Assembly: GCA_900073065.1 (NCBI GenBank)
Contig: FJOG01000040.1
Location: 164,822-228,821 of the forward strand
From: Phialocephala subalpina
Lineage: Eukaryota; Ascomycota; Leotiomycetes; Helotiales; Mollisiaceae
Direction: 5' to 3'
Length of the DNA stretch: 64,000 nt
Under the pieces are notes generated by a model that was given only the letters and a program-made list of their open reading frames with translations, did no database searches and was not told the origin of the DNA. Positions 55,792-64,000 of this stretch are shown one piece after another. The translations under genes and the position numbers were made by a program. Within the stretch, counting starts at the first letter, position 1; each line of letters starts with the position of its first letter.

Positions 55792-56852
55792 ATGGATCCT
55801 CTGTCGACGGAGCTCGAGGAGATAGTCGTGAAAGCAAGAAGATCTGAGATAAACGACAACGCACTCAAAGCAATACTCTGCTCCATGGGATTCTTAGACC
55901 TTAAGACTATTCTATCAAGTTCATGGTGGGATTCCGAGGACCTCTTATCAACGGAGGACCTCCGTGAGCTCAGAGACACCTTGGAAGCAAAGATTGCTGC
56001 CATCAATCTGGTTCTCGAGCAGCGCACCCATTCTGTCCCGACACCAGCTTCCGCTATCCCCGAACAAAACTCTGAATCGATCAGCGCAACATCAGAAAGC
56101 TCGAAGCAAAAAGGAAAATTCTTCACTGTTACTTCCATCGTTGCAGTCCTGGGCATTATTACTGCCGCAATCTACTTCGGCCTTCAATATAAGCTTGCTG
56201 CTGAAGCCAACGAGTTGACTTTAAGAGAGTCATGCCGCTCTCATCCAATAAGTGCCCTAGGTGTAGGAGCTGCGACCCCAAAGCTGACTTTTGGACTTAG
56301 AACAACACCTTTCTCCAAGGTCTTGAGACATGCCAGGTCGCTCGACTGGAAGGAGATATCGAGATCACCCGACGCTCTATTGTGCCCTCGCTCTTTGATT
56401 CACCAACTTTCTGGCTTGCAGGAAATCGTGCGGATTTGTCCTTTCCTAAGTCCGAGTCAGCAGCGCTTGCGTTCGGACAACGCTGCTTCCAGTTAGTCAT
56501 ATGCGTAGCACTTCAATTCATCAAATTATTTGCGATCGCAGCCGCCCCTCAACGTTTACTTCCTGGAAGAGCGCGGCGTGTTCTCGATCTCTCCTTAGCT
56601 GGCCCTACAATATTATCATGTATGTGTTCTGCCTACGAGCTTGCGTTGTCGGAGAACTGGTTTCACAAATTGCTCGCTTTGTTCGTCACAACAACAGCGA
56701 TCGATGTGGTGCTCGTGGTCATTAATAAGACGAGAACAGCCACTGCGCGGTTTCGTGCTCATGCAACGGACTTGCTTCCAGCTATCGGCATTATTATCAT
56801 TATTATAATTGAATTGGTAGTATCACGTGTAGGATTGGATATCCTAAACTGA
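55792..56852 (+). CDS. Multi-pass membrane orphan
   Basis: ATG at 55792 (MDPLSTELEEIVVKARR). Exon 1 (55792-56262) and exon 2 (56301-56852), joined over a 38-nt intron (GTAGGA...GCTGACTTTTGGACTTAG), give 340 aa with exact phase. The N-terminal 100 residues are helical and charged (EDLRELRDTLEAKIAAINLV); a first membrane helix follows (FFTVTSIVAVLGIITAAIYF). After the splice NNTFLQGLETCQVARLEGDI is a motif shared with the relic at 57431. Four further hydrophobic stretches follow (FQLVICVALQFIKLFAIAA, TILSCMCSAYELAL, LLALFVTTTAIDVVLVVI, LLPAIGIIIIIIIELVV). I do not know the family's function. The short intron is the least certain part. Confidence 0.6.
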
Positions 56853-57430
56853 CACAGCCTCTGGTTGGCTTACAGCTAGCCACTTAGGCTGCGCAGTCTC
56901 CATAATTTACGTAGAGCTCGCGTAAGTTTACGCGTAGAATAGGAGATTTTACGGAGGTTATACGGTTATTATTCTTAGGTTATAATTTTGTATATAAACG
57001 CCTATCGTTATAATCGGAGATACGTATTATTTAAACGTACGCGTTTATAATGAAGGGTAGGACGTAAAGTAAAGTCTAAATACTATTTATTATTATTGTT
57101 TTATCGAATTTAAAAGCTCGAGGCCTACTCTTTAATGGAGAGTAGGCTCATGCTAGGCCTATAGTCTAAAACACGTGATATTTATTCCAATATTGGATAT
57201 ATTTAGAAAAATAATATTATTATATCAAAAATACCAAAACGCTAACTTCTTCCCTTATATTTTCTTCCTTCCTTTATCTAAGCTTCCGGTTTACGTTTTA
57301 CTTATTTCGTAGCCTTAATATTACCTTATTCGAATCGATTAAATCTTTTAAAACTTGATAGGCGTTCTCATCCTATGAGTCCTTAAACTCACTGTTCTGC
57401 CTAAACGTTGACCTAAGATGCTCAATGTAA
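56853..57430. repeat. A/T-skewed intergenic, partly RIP-like
   Basis: From about 56930 to 57400 the sequence is rich in TTA/TAA words with scattered CG and CTAGGC, the look of a transposon or duplicated copy under RIP. It separates the membrane orphan from its paralogous relic. No frame is open. Confidence 0.5.
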
Positions 57431-57619
57431 AATAACACCTTCCTTCAAGGTCTTGAAACTAGTCGAATTGCCCGTATCGAGGGCGATGTCGAGGTCACGC
57501 TCGAACATGCCCTCCTTTTCCACAACACCCACTTCGTCTACCACCTCACCATCGCCGACTCGGTTCTCAATGAGAATCTTGAAGTTGGGAGTGCAACGAA
57601 ACCTCGGCAGTTTGACTGA
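57431..57619 (+). pseudogene. Relic paralogous to the 55792 gene
   Basis: The frame NNTFLQGLETSRIARIEGDV, EVTLEHALLFHNTHF, VYHLTIADSVLNENL ends at TGA at 57617. Its first 22 residues match the start of exon 2 of the 55792 gene (NNTFLQGLETCQVARLEGDI) at about 75% identity. The family's usual 'HHLTIADSV' segment follows here but is missing from the intact copy. There is no start codon or upstream exon; the preceding 500 bp are A/T-degraded. It is a fragment of a second family member. Confidence 0.65.
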
Positions 57620-58203
57620 TCTTACGAAGCTTATGCTGGCACAGCATCAGGTCTAAACGTGTCTATGCATAGCTCTTCTGTTTGCAAGACTTAGCATCTT
57701 TCCAAACTTCACACAACTAATGTGTACGTTACACTCGGAATCTGTCTGCTAGACTATCATGATGTTCCTTCTTTACGTCACGCATATAGTTTCTGTCGCG
57801 AAGCTCATAGTTTCGGAGTCGAAAAGTGTGCACAGACTTATTTCTGTTCTCGTCCTTTACATGACTATGACCGTCTATCGGATTATAGGCACCAAATATA
57901 TTAGGCGGCATTTGCGTCTTCGAGCCGTCCCCGCGCTTCTAGCTATCGCACTGATCATTATTTACACGATAACATTAGGTCGAATAACTCTGAGAAACGG
58001 TGCTTAGGTGGATGGTATGGCGCTTGCTTGGCTCGCAGGACAAGGATATGAAGTTTTCCTGGTAGTGCTTTGGCTTAAAAAGAACAGGATGTCACCAATT
58101 TCGAGACAGAAAGTGGCAAAAGGGCATGGGTGGTGAGGGAAAAGATATGATGCGTCTGCGACGGATCTAGCAGAAAGGGGAGGTATACATATACAGACGA
58201 TAA
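57620..58203. other. Intergenic
   Basis: Plus-strand frame 57759-58007 ends in a hydrophobic segment (PALLAIALIIIYTITLG) but has no context. No confident gene. Confidence 0.35.
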
Positions 58204-58345
58204 TCATGAGACGATCTTGTCCATATAAGCAGAGGAGAGGACTGTCAGAATTTCAGTCCATTTGATGAAGCGAGGAGCTTTTGGCCAGTCCTTGGGAACT
58301 GCGTTGAGGATTTCGCTTTGGTAGTCACGTGCCATGTCCCGTAGA
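58204..58345 (-). pseudogene. Unassigned coding-like fragment
   Basis: A minus-strand frame reads LRDMARDYQSEILNAVPKDW, PKAPRFIKWTEILTVLSSAY, MDKIVS and then stops at 58204. The composition is convincingly protein-like, but the frame breaks just upstream, where GHGQVILTLTDIGGG appears in a different frame. I cannot name the family. It is probably the 3' end of a decayed gene. Confidence 0.35.
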
Positions 58346-59968
58346 CCTACCACCGCCGATGTCCGTGAGCGTCAAGATGACTTGGCCGTGTCCAATGTTT
58401 TCATATTATGGGACTCTCCAGGAGGGTAGCATCCCAAGGAAGATAGAGCCACCTACCAAACTTGTCTGAGTGAACATACATAATTTCTTCCAAGGGAGTA
58501 ATTTAAACGTTAACAATCAAGTTCTAGCACAAAAAAGCACGAACTCCTCTCGTTTTATGCTTCACTGAAGCTTTCCATACCCGCATTCGGCTAGTCCAGT
58601 TTAAGGAAAGAACCATAAATATTAAGGAATAGAGGACATAGCTGACACTTATTAGGCGCACCCAAAGATGCTCATCCTCCAGACGGCTAGTCCCGCAATA
58701 TCCGCAATCCCAATGCGTTGATGCCGATTGCTTAGTATACAAAACATAGAACCAAATCTGCTTACGAACAGAACACAGGCAAATTCTCGGAGTCGAATAG
58801 TCATCAAGCCGATTCGAGATTTGGGCAAGCGCTTGCTGCACATGCGGCCATCTCGCTGGAGATCTTGACAACCCACGCGGAACAGAACAGGAAAAATCCG
58901 CGATGTTAACGCTTCTACAAGCTGAAGAAATCCAACATTAGGTGAGCTGTGGAAGATACGGGAAAGGTTGCCCCTCATCACTCGTTAACTTCCTCAAGTG
59001 AACTTCTCATATGCATCTTGACAAACCAAACATGGGATTTCCAACACTTGCTGACATCCCATGCTTATATCGGATGTTGATGGAGTGCTTATCTCCGACT
59101 TCGCTATCTTCAATTTGCCGTCTGGAATGTGCCGTGAGGCTCAACCGAGACCCAACGTCTCGCGAATGTCCAATGACGCGCGAAGGCGTCGACATGCAGC
59201 AGAAGACGCGAGATAAGTTCAGATTAAGCACCTCGTATTCCAGGCAGGCCGCCAATGTGCAGAAGTGCGATAGAAGAGTCATGCCGAGGATTCTCCTCTT
59301 AGGAATGAAAGTGGTCGAGCATTGAGCTGGAATTTGAGAAGTCCACTAGCGTTGCTTACATAACACCCCAAGTGCAGCGGTTGACCAATCACATGGCATC
59401 GGCGAACTCTCAATCGGACTCCGGTGGTTTGACACAGTCCGACGCTATCATTTTCCTTCGCTTCATACCCACCCTTTGAAACAACGAGCCCAACTGCACC
59501 AGAATCCTCGACGCTGATTGAGCAGCTTGATGCGTCTCATCTCTTCACGATCTTCTCCTGCCCCACCAATATTTTGTTCGTCATCGCCCCCAAAAAAAGG
59601 CTTGACCACGGTTCGGCCTCTAAGTCAAGGCCGAGATACCAACAGCTGTTACAACAAAGTCACGGATCCAGGAGCTTTTTGCCTTCCGACTCATTCCTAA
59701 TTCGATAGACGCGAAGCCGCGAGATGGATCTTCCCGTTGATTTCGGACTGTTCAGCCTTTCCGGCCAGGGCTTTGGGCCCAGCTGAGTGGCTCTTCCCAG
59801 TGGGGTGGACGATGGAGCTGCCAATCTAGATTTCATGGTCCCATAATAGCATATCTATACCTCGCCCTCAGTTCCTATTCTTTTTAACATTTCTGTTCGT
59901 TTCATATACTCTTCTTCGTTTTAATTTTTGGCTTCACGGCTGGATATTGAGCAATCGACATACCAGTC
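58346..59968. other. Intergenic, upstream of the ABC transporter gene
   Basis: Minus-strand frames at 58524-58981 and 59007-59282 have no domain. The last 150 bp before 59969 are pyrimidine-rich (TATTCTTTTTAACATTTCTG), as in fungal promoters and leaders. No repeat or RNA gene was recognised. Confidence 0.45.
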
Positions 59969-62900
59969 ATGGTGACTACAGAGCCTGAGGGCTTCGCCCC
60001 TATCGTCAAGCAGCGCACTCACAGGTCTACCGGCGAAGGGCATGAAGGCCTTGCACGTGCCATCACCAATTCCTCATTCTTCTCTGAGCGACGGAGGAGT
60101 CGCGCATACGAAGATTCCGACGATGAGGATGTCGCACCCATTTCCGATGATTGGAGTATGATGCCAGAGATCAAGGCATTTCATAAGCAGGGCGAGAAGG
60201 ATGCAAGGAAGGGACGAAAGCTTGGTGTCACTTGGCAGAATCTCACAGTGAAAGGAATTGGTGCAGTAAGTAACCCTTACTCTTCGTCTTGCCTCACTGG
60301 TTTGGCGGTGTTGGGACCTCCCGAGGAGAACCAAGCCGAGAAGCATGGCACTAATTTGTTGTAGGATTCTGCGATCAGTGAGAGTGTGGGTTCTCAATTC
60401 AACATTCCGAGAGCTATCATGGAGTCGAGACATAAACAGCCACTCAAGACGATCTTGGAGGATAATCATGGCTGTGTGAAGCCTGGAGAGATGCTTCTTG
60501 TTCTTGGTCGACCAGGTTCTGGATGCACGACACTTCTCAAGAACTTGGCCAATCGTCGAGAAGGTTATGCTGAAGTGACTGGAGATGTGAAGTGGGGTAC
60601 TCTTGATCCCAAGCAGGCTGGTCAATACCGAGGACAGATTGTCATGAACACTGAGGAAGAGCTGTTCTTTCCTACTCTTACTGTCGGACAGACGATCGAC
60701 TTTGCGACCAGGATGAAGAGTAAGTGGCTCCCTCATTCTTATCTCTTCGATGGTGGGACAATATAAATTGTTGAATGTTGGATCCAGGGCGACATTGACA
60801 TGTCCACCTGCCACTTGCACCCACCTACTTCATCTGACAGAAAGACTCAATTGGCATCATCCATGCTAATATTGTCGACTAGTCCCCTTCAACCTACCCT
60901 CAGACACCACCTCACCAGAAGAGTTCCAACGCCAAAACCGAGACTTCCTCTTGAAATCCATGGGCATCAGCCACACCCACGATACGAAAGTCGGCAATGA
61001 ATTTGTTCGTGGTGTATCTGGTGGAGAACGAAAGCGAGTCAGCATCATCGAAACCCTTGCTACTCGAGCAAGTGTATTCTGCTGGGACAACTCTACCCGC
61101 GGTCTTGATGCCAGTACAGCGTTGGAGTATACCAAAGCTGTTCGCGCCATCACAGACATCTTTGGTCTTGCTTCCATCGTCACATTGTACCAAGCAGGCA
61201 ACGGCATTTACAACCTCTTTGACAAAGTGCTCGTCATCGAGATGGGGAAGGAGATCTTCTATGGTCCTCGCAAGGAAGCCAGGCCCTTCATGGAGGGCTT
61301 GGGGTTCGTCTGCGTCGACGGTGCGAATGTTGCAGACTTCTTAACTGGTGTGGTGGTTCCATCGGAGCGAAAAATTCGAGAAGGATACGAAGGCTCCTTC
61401 CCACGCACAGCAAACGATATTCGAGAATGTTACCTAAAGTCAACGATCAAGACTGAGATGGAAGCTGAGTACAACTACCCCACAACCGACGAAGCGAAGA
61501 ACTTCACCGAAGATTTCAAGATCAGTGTTACTCACGAGAAGCACAAGAGCTTGCCCAAGAAGTCTCCTCTTACCGTCAGCTTCATAACTCAAGTCAAAGC
61601 AGCTGTCACTCGACAATACCAGATCCTGTGGGGTGACAAGGCGACCTTCATCATCAAACAAGCTTCAACCATCATCCAAGCCTTGATCACAGGTTCTCTC
61701 TTCTACAACGCCCCCGCCAACTCTGCTGGTCTTTTCGTCAAATCCGGTGCACTCTTCTTCGCGCTGCTCTTCAATAGTTTGCTCGCCATGTCTGAAGTCA
61801 CCGATTCCTTCTCCGGTCGTCCCGTCCTCGCAAAGCACAAATCATTCGCTCTGTATCATCCAGCGGCATTCTGTATAGCGCAAATTGCGGCAGACATACC
61901 CGTGCTTTTGGTCCAGGTCTCGACGTTCTCGGTCGTCCTCTACTTCATGGTCGGATTGAAAACAGATGCTGCTGCGTTCTTCACGTTCTGGGCCCTTGTC
62001 TTCGCGACTAGTATGTGCATGACGGCCCTATTCCGAGCAATCGGTGCAGCTTTCAGTACATTCGACGGTGCGAGTAAAGTGTCCGGCTTCATGGTTGCTG
62101 CTTTAATCATGTATACTGGATACATGATTCGGAAACCTCAGATGCACCCTTGGTTTGTGTGGATTTATTGGATTGACCCACTGGCATACGGGTTTTCTGC
62201 TATTCTAGCCAACGAGTTCAAGGACACGATCATTCCTTGCGTTGCCACCAATCTTGTGCCGAATGGACCCGGCTATACCAACTCACTCTATCAGGCCTGC
62301 GCTGGAGTCGGAGGTGCCACACCGGGTGCTGTCAGTGTGACTGGCGAGCAGTATCTAGCTTCACTGTCTTATTCTGCTTCGAACATCTGGAGAAACTTTG
62401 GTATCCTTTGGGCATGGTGGGTCCTCTTCGTCGTTATCACCATTGTCAAAACGAACGGATGGCAGTCAGCGTCCGGAAACAGCGGCTTCCTTCTAATCCC
62501 TCGTGAGAAGGCTCTCCAAAACAAGCATCTGTTGGAGGATGAAGAATCTCAGCCTGTCGCAGAGCCAGTCTCGGAGAAGAAGGCCCCAACATCAAGCGGT
62601 GGTTCTACCTCAGACGGAACAAAAGTCAACGACTCCGATGATCAACTGGTTCGCAACACTTCGGTCTTTACCTGGAAGAACCTTTCCTACACTGTCAAGA
62701 CACCTTCAGGAGATCGTGTCCTACTGGATAATGTGCAAGGATGGGTCAAACCCGGTATGCTCGGAGCTTTGATGGGATCATCTGGTGCAGGAAAGACTAC
62801 ACTTCTTGATGTTCTCGCCCAGCGCAAAACCGAAGGCACAATCCATGGTTCCATTCAAGTCGACGGTCGTCCACTCTCTGTCTCCTTCCAACGCTCCGCC

Positions 62901-64000
62901 GGATATTGTGAGCAGCTTGATATTCATGAGTCGCTTGCCACCGTCCGTGAAGCTCTTGAGTTCTCCGCCCTACTCCGCCAATCCCGAGACACGCCCCGCG
63001 AAGAAAAGCTCCGCTATGTAGATACAATTATCGACCTCCTTGAGATGCACGACATCGAAAATACACTTATCGGATCTACGGGCGCCGGTCTCTCAGTCGA
63101 ACAACGCAAACGTCTCACTATCGGCGTAGAACTCGTCTCCAAGCCTTCCATCCTGATTTTCCTCGACGAGCCAACCTCTGGTCTCGACGGCCAAGCAGCA
63201 TTCAACATCGTCCGTTTCCTCCGCAAACTCGCTGATGTCGGCCAAGCTGTTCTCGTCACCATTCATCAACCTTCCGCTCAGCTCTTCCTCCAATTCGACA
63301 GCTTGCTCTTGCTCGCCAAGGGAGGGAAGACTGTTTATTTCGGAGACATTGGAGAAAATGCTTCTACGCTCAAAGAATACTTCGCACGCTACGATGCCCC
63401 TTGCCCCACAGATGCCAATCCAGCTGAACACATGATCGACGTCGTCTCTGGAACTCTCTCCCAAGGTAAAGACTGGAACAAAGTCTGGCTCGACTCACCA
63501 GAGTACACTCACACGACTGAAGAATTGGATCGTATCATCGCCGAAGCCGCAGCCAAGGAACCAGGTACCAAAGACGACGGACATGAATTCGCTATGCCGC
63601 TCTGGGAACAGACTAAGTTGGTAACTCAACGAATGAACGTCTCTGTCTGGAGAAATACCGATTACATTAACAACAAACTCGCCTTACACATTGGTTCCGC
63701 CCTTTTCAACGGCTTCTCATTCTGGAAGATAGGATCCTCGGTCGCTGACCTCCAGCTCCGCTTGTTCACCGTATTCAACTTCATCTTCGTCGCTCCGGGA
63801 GTCATCGCTCAACTCCAACCACTCTTCATTAATCGCCGAGATATCTACGAAGCCCGAGAAAAGAAATCAAAGATGTACAGCTGGAAAGCATTCGTCACCG
63901 GCCTCATCTTCTCCGAACTACCATACCTCTGCGTCTGCGCTGTCGCTTATTTCGTCTGCTGGTATTACACTGTTGGCTTTCCCTCCGACTCCAACAAAGC
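59969..64000 (+). CDS. PDR-type ABC transporter (ABCG), 3' end outside the window
   Basis: ATG at 59969 ([16 protein letters not shown]). Introns at 60266-60364 (99 nt) and 60720-60882 (163 nt) are in phase; from 60883 the frame is open to the end of the window. Domains in order: a cytosolic N-terminus; NBD1 with the degenerate PDR Walker [15 protein letters not shown], signature [11 protein letters not shown] and [17 protein letters not shown]1 with several helices (for example [19 protein letters not shown]); a linker; then NBD2 with [30 protein letters not shown] and [15 protein letters not shown]; then the start of TMD2. The (NBD-TMD)2 layout is that of fungal pleiotropic drug-resistance exporters in the plasma membrane (Snq2/Pdr5-like). 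Azole or toxin export is family knowledge, not shown here. Confidence 0.95.

Noticed and set aside
60074..60820. 248-aa minus-strand frame
   Set aside because: Antisense to NBD1 and an intron of the ABC transporter.
1..64000. tRNA, rRNA, CRISPR array or biosynthetic cluster
   Set aside because: No cloverleaf with a GTTCRANNC arm, no rRNA-like stretch, no spaced repeats, and no PKS/NRPS/terpene core genes were found by reading.

Overview
The window is from a filamentous ascomycete (Pezizomycotina). Three things point there. Introns are short (about 36-190 nt) with GTRNGT donors and CTRAY-type branch sites. Gene families include HET domain, Clr5, CBM48, the CAP59/CMT1 mannosyltransferases and PDR-type ABC transporters. 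Gene-rich stretches alternate with almost pure A/T blocks that look like RIP (repeat-induced point mutation) products. A Leotiomycete is my guess; I cannot prove it from sequence alone. No rRNA, tRNA or CRISPR array was seen.

Layout. 0-4 kb: an A/T edge, two broken small genes and an intact DUF7730-like gene. 4-6 kb: a HET gene with an apparent frameshift. 6.3-11.7 kb: conserved genes, namely Iwr1 (RNA polymerase II import) and a CBM48 protein with a GC-AG intron. 12.3-18.2 kb: an A/T block, an intact HET gene, a small protein kinase and a MYND-SET protein that abuts it. 19-22 kb: a five-exon calcineurin-like phosphoesterase, then a 367-bp MITE and another A/T block. 22.5-24.2 kb: a CAP59-type mannosyltransferase with one frameshift. 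24.2-32 kb: sparse small orphans and a five-exon gene with a glycine-rich hydrophobic segment and a premature stop. 32-42.5 kb: ankyrin relic, third HET gene, a 740-aa fungal orphan, a 59-aa gene, a Clr5-domain gene and a broken orphan. 42.9-54 kb: secreted-type agmatinase ending in KDEL, a perfect 250-bp tandem duplication beside a truncated gene, a 3'-5' exonuclease, a calpain-type protease and an 11-exon sugar transporter. 54-59.9 kb: repeats, a multi-pass membrane orphan and relics. 59.97-64 kb: a PDR-type ABC transporter that runs off the window.

There is no obvious biosynthetic operon. The coherent theme is an accessory island (about 4-42 kb) rich in HET, ankyrin, kinase and SET genes and membrane orphans. 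Fungi often carry such genes in allorecognition or self/non-self roles, and several here are broken. The conserved genes (Iwr1, CBM48, phosphoesterase, agmatinase, exonuclease, transporter) all splice into clean frames. The single-nucleotide breaks lie mostly in the accessory genes and often in A/T runs, so either decay or homopolymer sequencing errors could explain them.
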